Positions 49,452-61,365 of a stretch of 64,000 nt of DNA are shown piece after piece. The position numbers and the translations under genes were made by a program. Each line of letters opens with the position of its first letter. Position 1 is the first letter of the stretch. The stretch is from Paramarasmius palmivorus (Eukaryota > Basidiomycota > Agaricomycetes > Agaricales > Marasmiaceae). The notes below the pieces were generated by a model that was not told the DNA's origin, made no database searches, and saw only the letters and a list, made by a program, of their open reading frames with translations. The stretch is from assembly GCA_037176845.1 (NCBI GenBank), contig JAYKXP010000022.1, positions 124,001 through 188,000 of the forward strand, given 5' to 3'.

Positions 49452-50034
49452 TGTCTATTCATCGTCAACTTGGTCAACCCTGGCTCAATATTTGGGTACT
49501 TGGTAGCAACGGGCTCATGAAAATAATGAGTGATTTCGAATTCATGCATACTACAGAAAGGGTATCTAACAACGGGGTTTTCTTTTCTTGTTCGAATTCT
49601 TGGTAATAGTTGTTGGTACTTGTAGATGCGATTCGGATACATATCTGATGCGGAAGTAGCGGAGGGAGAGATTGTGGTTTGACCCGGACCGTGGATTTGT
49701 TTACTTACGTGTGCATCCACGTAAGTTATCTAGGCTTGAAAGTGGTTGACAATGAAGACACCTCACCCATCGCCCAACCATCGCCACGTCTGCACTGACG
49801 ACTGTGACCGACCTCTAATGTTCAAACCAGATTCCGACCCCCTCTCCTCGCTAAACGCGTCACAAAGTCATCACTGCCATCGAGCTTAAGGCCTTAAGGC
49901 TGCGAGCTGGGTACAGACCTCGAGAACCATTGCGTGTTGGGATGCACCGTCCACCTTCATTGGAAGAGTCGTCGGTGCAAAATTGAAAGAATACACTTAC
50001 ACGCTTTTCAGTAGAGCGTATTTGATCTGACGTC
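49452..50034. other. Remnant of the RRM-like gene 3' end and spacer
   Basis: From about 49925 the sequence resembles, in reverse complement, 26350-26465 (last exon and 3' flank of the RRM-like gene: TTGGGATGCACCGTCCACC against its GGGCGATACATCCCAAC). The rest has no recognisable feature. Confidence 0.5.
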
Positions 50035-50372
50035 ATGTCCTTTCATGAAGGCTTCGCGGCAGCACGAATGAAAGCACTGCGTCGATCAACGAACAGGTTC
50101 TTATCGGGGAGGCATTTGTGCCAAAGCTGTACCTGGTCACGATCGAGCGTGGATCGTTCCTTGCACCCTGAGATGCCCAGCACATGCGTAGTGGCGCAGC
50201 GCCCAAGTATGCATTTCAACTGACGTTTGACTCGTCTTCGTATCCCCCAAGAGAAGAATGGAGAGAACCTGAAGGCGGGCCTGATACGTTAAAGATTTGG
50301 GATAAGAAGACGTTTTGCGCTGGAAAGGCGGAAAGCGAAGAGAAGGGTTGGTTCAAAAGCTTATTTCAGTGA
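50035..50372 (+). pseudogene. Broken copy of the unknown gene at 25681-26355
   Basis: The first 15 codons (GFAAARMKAL) match the intact gene, then more than 300 bases of its middle are missing. Similarity resumes at GGAGGCATTTGTGCC in a shifted frame with a stop, and the last 62 codons (GAAPKYAFQLTFD to GWFKSLFQ) are again nearly the same. The deletion and frame changes mean it cannot make the full protein. Confidence 0.8.
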
Positions 50373-50740
50373 ACGCCGAGCAATTTCGCTTCGCATGTAG
50401 CACATACGGGATTGGCTTGGACGTTTTGAGGGTATTACCTTGTATCAGACCCTTCGTTGTGCTTGGATTCTACTCAATAGGGTTTAGACACGGTGTAAAG
50501 ATTCACGAACAGAGGGGCCTTGTACGTTGGTACTGTCAATGTCAGTTGAGGCGTACAGCTTCGCATATTCCAGAATCACATTCTATTCGGCGAGGATGAC
50601 ATATATGGGCAGCTTCTTGAGGGCAAGTACAACGAAACTGGGATTCGTTTCTGGTGTCGCTCTCGAGGTCGAGACTTTGAATGTGTGGTATATAAAGGGC
50701 AAGGTACCCTGCAAAACTTTCCCATCATCTCGAGCTCAGC
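50373..50740. other. Promoter-side spacer of the right ADP-ribosyltransferase-like copy
   Basis: No gene. A TATATAAAGG box at about 50690 lies about 50 bases upstream of the ATG at 50741, parallel to the left copy. Confidence 0.5.
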
Positions 50741-51502
50741 ATGTTCAAGTACAACAACTTCATCCGCACTCTCGTCTGCACTTTCGTAGCGTGCTCTAGT
50801 CTACCTCAGTTGGACGTGCAGTCACCGCTTATACCCAAAGGGCTGAACGTCATAGTCGGCTTTCGAACGGTCACCAAGGTGAGGCGACTCTCCGTTCACC
50901 AAGGCTCCTATTCACGGCCTACAGGACCAAGCAGACGAGTACAACAAGGCCGGTACACCCACTCTCTCCCAACAATCGCTGGGGATCCAGCTAGGAAACG
51001 GGGTGTACACCTCTCCGAAAGCAGGTGATTGGGTACGCGGCCCCGATGACTGGTTCTGCGTCATCTTCGCCGACTCTGACAAGTTCAACTCTGCGGCCAA
51101 GGCTTGGATCGCTGCGAAAACCTCGACAGGCACGAAGATCTGGTGGAACGAAAACGAGATTAGCGCGTATATCAAGTCGTTGGGTATAAGCGATCCCTCC
51201 AAGACGCTCAGGTTCGCTCCCATGATGGGGACGACCAGCACTTTCAGATGTTGATCCCGCCGGCGTTGTTGAGCGGAACGTTCAGCCAACCTCTGGGTCT
51301 GACAACATACTGCAAAGATAGTGTGTCCCAGTTGCCGTCAAATAGGGTTGATTATTGGGAGATGAGCGACATCAAGGGCGTGGCGCCGCCCGATCCGGGT
51401 TGTGGGCCTACGTTGAAGGAAGAGGAGGAGGAATTGGAAAGCCCTGGTTGTTCGACGCATAGCAAAGTCGAGCCGGGAGGAGACCCCGACAATCATTCCT
51501 GA
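50741..51502 (+). pseudogene. Frameshifted copy of the secreted ADP-ribosyltransferase-like gene
   Basis: Same layout as the intact gene at 24514-25286: signal-like N-terminus, intron near 50879-50924, QLGNGVYTSP region and Cys/Pro-rich C-terminus. By base count, one base is missing near 51218-51225 compared with the intact copy. The frame therefore runs into a stop just after 51250, while the downstream part stays open in another frame to 51502. Most likely a recent pseudogene; a sequencing error cannot be excluded. Confidence 0.7.
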
Positions 51503-52482
51503 GACTTGAATTCCAGTATTGAATGATTTGATGTATGGTGTAGTCAATTTCCAACTGGAGTAGTAGTCAAGGACTGGAATCGGAAAGTGTGTTCGATAGG
51601 ACAGTGAAGTGTTGAGCAAAAGTCACGGTTGCCGGACCACGGTGAAGATTCGGCGCATCGGCTATATTCGGCCTATCACGTGGACGTTTTGAGTCTGACC
51701 CCGGTCTGACCTTCACCACCATCGCGAATTCTAGACCCAGCACCTATATATCATGGTGGAAATCAGTGCGGGTAGCTGAGCAAACCTCGATATAACTGCA
51801 TGGGTTGCTGAAGGGTACGTCTCAGTGACTGTTAATGACTCTGGCTCTGGCATTAACCGTGTTGTTACAGGTCACTATGGACCTTGTATTCTGTATGGAT
51901 TAGCTCGTTGTCGAAATCAGATTCCAGGCTTGAAATGTTTACTTTGGATGAGGATACATGTCATGGTCTCTATGTGAAAGACCAGAGGACTGGAAGGGGC
52001 GTTGCTATAGCGTATATCGCAACAGCAGTTTTTGGGCGTTCCCGCGACTCTCGCCGATGCTTTGTAGTATGGGGTGTCGTAGCCGGCGTTCGACCGATTC
52101 AACGTACAAGTCTGTCAGTTGGCTCACAATTACCGAGATGCATTCTCGAGAAACCTTCCAGTATCGCGTACCGCGTTCTTATCTACTTAGCGCCTTCAGT
52201 ATCTCTCAACAGCAACGCGCCTCTCAACAGCAACGCGCTCAAGTAACCATAGTCACCTGGTCAACTACTTGACATGCGGTATGTTCCTCCAACACCTTCT
52301 ACGCTCAATTCGGCGTTGATCTCTATTCAATGTTTAGCGCCCAGCCAGCTCCAGTAATCAACCAACTACTTCATAACGACGATTCCCGACACCTGTCTTG
52401 ACATCTTTTTGCCTTCGTTCTTTGGTGCAGGACCACCGACAACTCCCTTCTTTGCGTCCGGCTGGCCCTTCAAACAACAACG
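51503..52482. other. Gene-poor spacer before the PH-CH-kinase gene
   Basis: No supportable gene. It contains a short tandem CTCAACAGCAACGCG repeat near 52204-52237 (two copies). The last 300 bases are the presumed promoter and 5' UTR of the kinase gene. Confidence 0.4.
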
Positions 52483-55400
52483 ATGGTCTCAAGTCAGGGA
52501 TATAGACCCGCAGCTATCCTCCGCAGCGGGCGCGTAGAGGTTAAAAAAGCTGGGATTGGGCTCACAACTTGGAAGGGTTGGAAAGAGAGGTGGTTGGTTC
52601 TAAAGTCGAATACGCTGATTGCGTATAAGGATGTGCGTTCCCTTCTTTTTTCGTTTCTCGTTTCCAGTAGCTGACAGAGTTCCCTGACCCAGATGAACGA
52701 AGTGGAGATATCCTTCTTCATCCCTCTCACAACTCTCAAACGCCTGGAGCACCGTGGTCAGAGATGTGTTCTGCTCATCAGCTCTAATGCGCAATACTAC
52801 TTCTCGTTCCCGAGTAATAATCAGCTAGAGGGATGGTGTCGCGATATACGGGACTTGATGCCTCTAGGCAAGGGAAAGTTGGACGCTTTGATGTTGAACT
52901 TGAACCAATCAAGTGATGCGAACGCCAACACTAGCGATGCCAACGATGTTCTTGGAGAGATCATTGATGATTATGCTGTACGTCCCAACTTTCGTATCTC
53001 TCTGATGTGATACGCGTGTTTACATCTGATTCTTACTTACCTTCAACCAGTCCCCTCAAAGTGAAATCTCGATCTTGACTTCAAGTTCACATGCTGAATC
53101 GCCCTCAACCACAATTACACGGTCTCCTGTTGAACCTGAACCTGTGCTCAAAGATACCCAGGTGTCATCGTCATCGTCACCTAGACCTCTGCTCACCCCG
53201 ATCCAACGAACTGTCATCCGAAATGCTATATCGATTCTCACACATTCAATGGAACCACGTCTACTCCGGATCAGTGATCCTGGTGGTGGGAAAAGCTTTG
53301 ACTTGGTGGACCTGCGTCTCCGACCACTATTGAGACTTAAACGAAAGTGGTTCCGACCGTGTTCGGAATTGGAGGTGCAGGTACATGATGAACAGGAGAT
53401 GAGGGCGTTCAAGGAGGCGTTGGAGGATGGTTATGTTCTTTGCCAGTGCGTTTGCGTTTTTGGTTGATTTCGATTTGGACGAAAGCTGACATTTTTCATT
53501 TTCTAGGCTCTACAACACCTTGCTTTCGAATCCTGTGATAAGGCCAGACGTACGGGATACAGTGAACGTGGCGAAGTTCCTTGCGCAATGTGCCGATTCG
53601 GGGCTTTCGGTCGGAGATCGGTTTCAGCTTAAGGATATCGAGGAAGCGTCTGCGGAGTCTTTGACGCGTGTCGCGCATACGATAGTATCGCTAGTCAAGG
53701 TCGTGAGAGATAGCTCGTCTAGATTGAGGGCTAAACGAGCCTTGGTTGGGCATACTGATCGTCGTTGTGTCGAGGAGAGATGGGTGGAGAGATGGATTGA
53801 GACGAGGTTGGAGAAGAGAAGTCTGAGGTTTGATCCGTTTTCAGAGTTTGTCCCGTCGGAGGGGATACATGGGATTGGGATTGGGATCCAGAATAGTAGT
53901 GAGGATATGAAATGTAAGGTGCCCAAGGTAAGCTGTACAACTACCAGTATGCGAAAATGTGTTGACAGTACCGCTTGCAGGTTTATAAGCATCTTTTAGT
54001 TTTTCTGATTGATATTTCGCAACAGGACGTATCAGAGCGGAGTCAGAGGTGTGTCGTGTCAACCTATTGGTCCGTCTGTTCGGCGCTTAATGGGAATGAG
54101 TAGTTTTAGACGCGCTCTTGAGAATCTCTCTCGTTTTATGACATCTCTAGACCTGATTTCTAGCCTCGTAGAGAGTCGAGGCTATCGATTACGTTTATTA
54201 CAGGTGCAATTCTTCCCTTGTTATTTGACTATGTGGCTAACAAGACGTAGATTTCAGCAGAGTTCAAACTCGGACCTGCAGGGAACAGACGACTTCGTGA
54301 TGCGCTGAGACAAGATGAGGATGCTATCGCGGCGTTGTTGAACTCTGCTCTAGAATCGGATAGTGTTGGGTTCAAGGAACTACTACTTGGTTTGCAGGGT
54401 GAAGATGCACAGAGTTGTGCTGATTTATGTCAGAATGTAGGTACTACGTCTCACTGAAAAGTTCTGTTGCTCATACGTGCTTCTTCAAGGTTCTTGATAG
54501 GTGCACTATGGATCAACATGCACTAAAACACAAAGTCCAGCGACTGCTTGTCAAGCTATCCGAGGCTCAGGATATTCTACCCTCGTCCCTCTTTATCAAG
54601 GGTGTGAAGCGACAAGATAGCGATGCTCATCTCGGTGGCTCGTTTGGAGACATATACCGTGCAACTTACCGGGGTTCTGAGGTTGCAATAAAGCGGATAC
54701 GTATATTCCAGGACACGGTAGCCAGAGATAGACGAAAGCTTTTGAGGGTACGGTCATCCACGTCCGTGTGTAACACAAGTTGCTAATGAGGTATAATTAC
54801 AGGGTCTCTGTCGGGAAGCAATTCTCTGGCGAACGTTACAGCATCCGTTCCTTCTCCCGTTCTTTGGAGTGGATTCGGATACGTTCCTTGGGCTGTTCTG
54901 TTTGGTGTCGCCGTATATGAAGAACGGAACGATTCTCAAGCATTTAACTGAAAGTAGTGGGACGGATGTCGATTTGAGGGTAAGAACCACTGGTTACCCT
55001 TTGTTCAGCCGTTTTAACACCTTTTTGGTACGGACAGCTATTTGAGATCGCTCAAGGTCTAGCGTATCTTCATTCCCAATATATCGTGCATGGTGATCTT
55101 CGTGGAGTACATCCTATACCACTTTCCCCCGTTTCATGCGCTCATACAACATTATACAGTCCAACATTCTCGTCGATTCAGACTGGCATGCGCGCATCGC
55201 AGATTTTGGGCTTGCAGTATTCTCAGATGCGACAGTAGGCACCAATTCTTCACACCACGCTGGCTCTGTGCGGTGGATGGCTCCCGAACTACATCATCCC
55301 GCGAGTTTCGGTCTCACATATTTCCGGAGGACGTTTGCTTCTGATGTATATTCCTTTGCTTGTGTTTGTGTTGAGGTATGTCCCCTGTCTTTGTTTGATG

Positions 55401-55821
55401 CATTACACTTACATCAATACAGCTTTACACCGGCAAGCCTCCTTTCGAAGACGTTCCCCGTGATACAGCGGTATTATTTAAAGTCATGGCTGGGGAGAGA
55501 CCGGTAAGGCCCTCCCGGATGGGTGATTGGCTGTGGAGCCTTGTGAATCTTTGCTGGAGTCACAATAGGGCTGAACGACCGAGTATGTCCAAGGTCGTTG
55601 AAATGATGCAGAATGGTTGCCCAGACGGAGTGTTGAAACCTTTGGTGGGTATTCGGTGGTGCTTGTCTTGTGAGAATAAGTGACAGCTGACTCGCACCTC
55701 CGTATAGATGCCTCCTGTAGATGAGGTATTTGACGAAGAAATCTCTTTACACGGCCTATGGTCCCCAGGCCTCGGCAAAACAAAGCCGATACGAAGAACA
55801 AAGGGTAGTCGTTCCTACTAG
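52483..55821 (+). CDS. PH - CH - TKL protein kinase
   Basis: About 900 residues. The N-terminal PH domain resembles that of Cla4-type kinases (GWKERWLVLKSNTLIAY, VEISFFIPLTTLKRLE, YYFSFPSNNQLEGWCRDI). A Ser-rich linker leads to a calponin-homology-like block (EDGYVLCQLYNTLLSNPVIR, NVAKFLAQCADSGL, DIEEASAESLTRVAHTIVSL). Splice phases then carry the frame through DVSERSQSFRRALENL into FKLGPAGNRRLRDAL and the kinase: LGGSFGDIYRATYRGSEVAIKRIRIF, HSQYIVHGDLR, NILVDSD, IADFGLAVF, APELHHP. The tail exon (MPPVDEVFDEE) ends at 55821. The junctions near 53930-54110 are the weak part: two small introns are needed, and if they are wrong this is two genes. The kinase and its pre-kinase helices are closely similar to those of the gene at 45844. 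Confidence 0.7.
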
Positions 55822-56435
55822 CTTCATCTTTCTTTTTTCATTTTTCATCTTCGGGACATTGGATAACGGATACCAATATTGCTGTCATTGCTGTCATTGC
55901 AAAGCATTCTTTTCGATTTCACTTTCTCAGGACACTAGGCTTCTTCGACACTTGTAACATCAATCGCATACGTATCTCACGAATTGAAATGAGCATTTGC
56001 AACACAGTTCCTGCTTGGCTTAACCATAACTTTTGCTCAGTCCTGGCATCGCATTCAAGCTCAGGGCATTCTTTTGTGAGTGGCTATAATGTTGGAGGCG
56101 AAAGTGGCGCTCACCGCTTTCGTGTTCTCTTGCAGATACTTGCTGGATGCAGTGACAGGACCATGCGCTTCTTTCTCGCTCCGCCAATCGATATGACCTT
56201 GAAAGTCGGAACCATCATCTTCTCCCGAGTCGAACGAATCTTTCCCATGATGTGAGATCGCACATACTCAAAGAGTCTACTGCTTCTCACCCAAATTACC
56301 ATCGAGGAGTTTGATGAGCTCATCTAGGCACATAGTTCCCATATATTTTAGCTTTGATGACTGGAATAGCACATTCAGATCTCGAGCACGTAACACATAA
56401 ATACGCCGTCGGTGCGCGAAGGCTTGTGCCCGAAC
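55822..56435. other. 5' flank of the right cupredoxin gene
   Basis: 55985-56420 is the counterpart of 34600-34990. No gene accepted; probable promoter region preserved in both arms. Confidence 0.5.
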
Positions 56436-57873
56436 ATGTCGGTCCCCGTACGTTTTGTGTATCTTGCCTTGATTGCGACCAGTTGGGCTATTCAGGGCAT
56501 TCAAGGCCAGAGAACAATCCAAGTGAGTACTCATTAGATACGTGAAAATGACAGCACTGATAATTTGTACAAGATCCTTGTGGGTCAACGGGGTAATTTT
56601 TATGATCCTAACGTAGTCATTGCAGGACAAGGCGATATAGTCCGGTTCTTTTTTTATGGGGCGTACGTGAATGTTGCGTTTGGATATAGACGTTTACTCA
56701 TTATATATTCATACTTCCAGTGCTCATGGAGTCGTGCAGACGACCTTTGAGAATCCGTGTGTTCCACTTCCGGGAGGATTTAGCAGTGGTGTTACGGGGG
56801 TAGGAGATGACCCTACTCATCCACTGCCAATTCCCTTTTGGGATTTGAAGATCACCAATGCTACCATGCGTGAGTCCAACAAGTACCTCAAAGATATTCG
56901 GGTCTCTAAATGTTTTGCAGCAATATGGTATTACTGTCCTGTGACGCGTCCTAGTTCGCACTGCGCCGCCGGAATGGGCGGGTATGTTGAGCCCCCTTCT
57001 CGAGGCATCTTACAGCTCATGCAAGCTTTTACAGGGTCATAAATCCTCCAGGTATGGGAACCGATGCTGTCGCTTCCTTTACGAATTCCGCAAAGCAGTT
57101 TACTGGTACCCCCATAGTGAGCAGACTCCGTTACTTTCGTTTACACACGTAGATTAAAAATCCCCAAGCCTGCTGGCACGGTCCTCTCCGGGATTGGCGC
57201 ATTCGCAACTGAAACACCGGCTGCCTCTGAACTTGTCACGCCGGTCACTTCCACTTCTTCGACGATGCCAGCAACTTCATCCCCAACCACGTCATTTATA
57301 CCAACGAGCGAGGACTCTCGTTCCTCCAGCTCCAATGTCCCAGCCATCATCGGGGGTACCGTTGCAGGAGTGGTAGCTGTGCTTGCGGCCATTATCGTCA
57401 TCATTTGGGTCGTTAGGCGCCGACCTCAACGAAGCCAAGAATCGATAGTTGAAGCTTATGATTACCCACAGGGACCGACCTCTCCACCTATGTCTGCTCG
57501 CTCTGACATGTCCAAATTCTCAGAGCAACAGACGGCAACGCCTACCCTTGGTGCATTATATCCAGTCAGGCGCTCCGAAGCAGAGCACTCGACGAGCTCT
57601 GCGACTGATCCGAGATTTCGAGGAAGCGGCAAACACACTATTCGCAATGCCACCTCTGCCGAGCAACTCACGCCTGTTACGGGAAGTCATGTCGAGAATC
57701 CTGACGACGAGAGAGCTGGAAATTTGAATTCATTGGCCAAAGAAGTCGCAGCTGTGCTTCTGCGAAATGCATCAAACAGTCGAGCGGAAGCAAACTCGAG
57801 CCAAGGTGCGAGGGAACGAGATGAAGCGCCACCACGCTATAGATCTAATTTGGGGCATACTCCGCCTTCATAA
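56436..57873 (+). CDS. Cupredoxin-domain single-pass membrane protein, right copy
   Basis: About 390 residues, six exons, start ATG 56436. Signal peptide MSVPVRFVYLALIATSWAIQG; domain with FYDPNVVIAGQGDIVRFFFYG, AHGV, WYYC...SSHCAAGMGG, VINPPGMGTDAVASF; Thr/Ser stalk; TM AIIGGTVAGVVAVLAAIIVI; basic RRRPQRS; cytoplasmic tail with PPRYRSNLG. The last intron (donor after CCCATA, acceptor after CCCCAAG, about 52 bases) is the only one that keeps the frame. It is more complete than the copy at 33181, with a full tail. Putative type 1 copper ligands His, Cys, His, Met are all present. Probably a cell-surface protein. Confidence 0.8.
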
Positions 57874-58135
57874 CTCGAACTTGAACTTTCCCAGCGATGT
57901 ATAATGTCTTGTGATGTAATTTTAACGAAAATGGACTCTGAACTGTAACAGGGAGATTAGCATGTACAAAAAATACCTTCCAAGTAGACTACAACGTAGT
58001 AATGCTCCGTCCGCCACTCATCCATAGATATAATACTATCCTACATGTTCCATGCCCAGCATGACCCTTTCAATAGCGAAAGTATCAGTACATACCATGG
58101 CCTGACAGATTCATACTCTCCGCAGTCACGGGCGC

Positions 58136-60821
58136 TTATTCCATCTTCCATGCCCAGCTCGGACCTGTGAAAGAACAACCCATCAATGAATGTGGATTTT
58201 AAAACAAACGAATCGCAACTAACCTATAGGATCGCCTGCTTCATGCTGAGCCCCAGACCACATTCCCACGACGCCCAGCATTGATCCAATTCCTCCCACT
58301 TGAACGCCTTCCATCACCCATTCATCATGATCTGGTGACGAAGCGTCGCTCGTTATCTTTGTCATTCGTGAGACAGAAACAACAAAATAAGAACTGGGGC
58401 ACCCACTAAAGTCCACCGTACAGCTCTATCCCCAATCATCCTCACTGTTCCTCTACAACGCCTCTGGGCGGTCTCATCTACATCGCTCCCCACATATTCG
58501 CCAGTAACGTGAATAACAGGAAGGGCATAAACCAGAGGATCGTAAGGTGGCGGAGGTCGTGACGAGTCGTCGATTCCCAGTATCAGGTCAGACAGGCTTT
58601 CCTCTTTGTCCGAGTCAGTTTCTTCTGCCTTGGCTTTCCCTTTCCCCTTTATGTCCGAATTGATTCTTCCATTCGCCCTATTCTTGTCGAGTTCGGCCAG
58701 CATTGTAGTCATGTCTCCATCAGTTGCCGCTGTTGATAGAGGCGACATGAATCCTTGAGTGGAAGACACCGACGGAGGTGCTCGCGCATATGATGTCTGT
58801 GGGGATCTTGAGGCCGCCGCAGAGCACTCTGCTTCTTCAGTGGGTGGGAGAGCTGGTGGTTGTGGTACACGCGAATAGCCCGTTATTCGGATATTCATAG
58901 GGAAAACTCGTATGGTTTCTTGTATGTCAGAGTTTACGCGTGATGCAACGTCATAGGCTGAAAGCTTTAGGAATGCCCATGAGTAAGAGGGACAGACGAA
59001 CGAACGAAAACATACATTATGAACTAGATTGTCAGTCCCCAGTCAGGTTGTGTATACCCGAGTAAGTAATCATTACACTTACACAAGAGGTCTCGGTAAT
59101 CCATCCACGAGACTGCACGCCTGATATGTCATGTAAGTTTACTTTTCATGAGTCGCAGATTGCAATACTCCTACTTACATCCATTTGCCAGCAGCTCCAG
59201 CCCAATCCCAACCATCACCTTGCTCGCTCCCTTCAACGTGTCCGTCAGCCCGAATTTCGTTTTCGTCTTCTTCCTCTTCATTAGATATCGGGTCTGGCTT
59301 TGCCCATCCACGTTCGCTTTTTACACCATGGCCGTCCCAGAAGCCAGGTGCGCCGCCCATCCTCAGTGAGTCTAAGTTTCTCGCCCTTTCCAAGATTACT
59401 CGGGTACCGTCCAGGGACTCCATGCTTGTGAACCATGGCCAGAGAGGTTCATGGTCAAACCTGTGGCCATATCTCTCTCGGAGGTTTTCTTCCACGACCA
59501 TGCGTGCTGCCGAAAGATATGCATAATCGGGACGAAGAAGATGCGGCTGTTCAGGATAGATGGGAGTCTCCAGATCTGGAGCCTCCAAAGGCGGAGCGTT
59601 GGAGGACGCCTCACTATCGGCATCCGATGCCGTTTCGATGAGGACACCTTCGAGCAGATGGTTGTTACTCTCGTCGTCGTCATCCTCTTCTTCATCTTGG
59701 TCTGGTGAGTAGTCGCCGTCGTCTTCCTCGTCTTCATCCCCGGCTGCAAGAATGAGGTTATGACCGGCGAAGAACGCATCGCTCAAATTGTTGATGACAT
59801 GCCTGAAAAACCTGTGTGTGTCAGTTGATACAACTTGCTTCGTGAACTTGCCAAATGGGAGATAAGGACCCCAGCATCTGTCTGCTGAAAGGTAACGGAG
59901 GTTGTAGACTCTATGACGAGCCCCGTTCCGGGCGAAAGAACGTCTCTTTGCATTCGAAAGAGGTCGCTGAGGCTCTGCTGCTTTGCGTTTGTTCTTGCTT
60001 CGAAGGTTGTAAGGGTTTTCATCCTCCGATTCCTCCGAATCTTCATCATCAGGCGCAGTTGGAGGTGTATGGAAACCGGTCTGGAAAAGAAGGTGGTGGA
60101 AAGCTTCCCCTGCTTCTGTACTCTCCCAACGAGAGTGTAGGATTATCCTTTCGTGGATGCTAAGATTGTCGTCCGTTTTCATATTTTCGGGGCCTATTAG
60201 GCGGCGCAAAAAAGCATCGGGGTACCCATTAACGAGTAATTCCGACACCCATGAGGTGCTGAGAGATTCTGTCCCGGTAATCAATCCGGGAGGGATACAG
60301 GTTTCCGCCCGACTGGCTGAAGTGGATCCGAGTGCAAATGGAATCATCTCCGTAGGAGGATGAGGTTGGGAGGTAGTGATATTAGATAGCAAGGCATTGA
60401 AGCTCTGTTTCAGATACGCAGGCTATGAAGATTATAAGCTCCTGGCCGGATAACACCATACATCGAAACGTACGTCTAGCGATATCGACCGCTCATTCCT
60501 AAACAATTTGGCAGCGCTTATATTGTCTTGGTACCTGGTCTTCCAATCAAACCAATCAAAGTTCGCGTCATTCGACTCCAATGGCCTCCTCAACGCTCTG
60601 AGAATAGGTCGAGGATCATCGAACGACGTCAAATAAACCTCTCGCCAGAGGTGACTGTCTGCTGTATCATAAACGAGATCCCGAAAGTGCCGGCAGGTTT
60701 GCGAAAGCGCAGCTATTGATGAAGGGGATCCAAGGAAAGCACACAATACGATTATGTGCTCCAAGAGCTCTGTCGGCAGTGAGAACAACAAGTGTGATTG
60801 TCGAGGATTCGCGGAGGACAT
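58136..60821 (-). CDS. F-box protein, complete copy
   Basis: About 820 residues, start 60821. The N-terminal F-box reads LLFSLPTELLEHIIVLCAFL...IAALSQTCRHFRDLV followed by SHLWREVYL, the usual F-box/WREVY arrangement of basidiomycetes, so it is likely the substrate-receptor subunit of an SCF ubiquitin ligase. The middle has a basic NLS-like patch (NLRSKNKRKAAEP) and long acidic runs (DEDEEDDGDY). Small exons join RAVSWMDYRDLL and YDVASRVNSDIQETIRVFPMNIRITGY, then a Pro/Ser linker and a conserved end (HVTGEYVG, AQRRCRGTVRMIGDRAVRWTLV, GVQVGGIGSMLGV, SWAWKME). The stop is at 58136. Its 3' third is inside the duplicated block; the fragment at 32505 is its copy. Confidence 0.8.
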
Positions 60822-61365
60822 GGGGGAAGCGGTGGAAGAGTCAGGTTGTGGGAGTACGGCATACGGTCCGCAGCCTGCCGAATCTAGACCGGACCCGAAT
60901 CTTGCTCTCTTACTTACTCCGACGTGTTGTTAAACAGCATAGTATTTATGGTAAGTCTTTGCTATTACATCTGAGCCATTGATGTTACTGACAAAGTTAT
61001 GAACGTTATGAAGGTCTGGATATCTGTCGCAAAATGATATTGCCTCGGATGGGCAAGAAAGGTTGTGACGCGTCCGTACTTTGGGTATCTGGTAGGGATG
61101 AGCAAGAATGGGGGTTTAATTTGGGTTCAATACGACTGGATTTTCTCTTTGCCTATTTATTTTCAAAGGTACAGACGAAATGGTTTATTTCATGGTGGCA
61201 GAGCATCCCAAGCCAGAGTTCTGTGCAATTATATTTTACTGATTGGGGGATGTAACCGTAGCTTTGGAAGCCACAGAACTCCCGCTCTTCTCTGTGGGAA
61301 CACACCGTCATTCATTTGATCATGCAAAAGTTCAGAACATGAGGCTCGCTTCTCTAAGGTCCACC
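60822..61365. other. Divergent promoter region (F-box and TPR genes)
   Basis: 540 bases between two divergent start codons. Short open frames at 61034-61319 have no domain. The CCACCATG context at 61361 supports the TPR start. Confidence 0.5.

Noticed and set aside
55989..56255. 88-codon frame upstream of the right cupredoxin gene
   Set aside because: The left counterpart is not kept open in the same frame; it is better explained as a duplicated promoter region.
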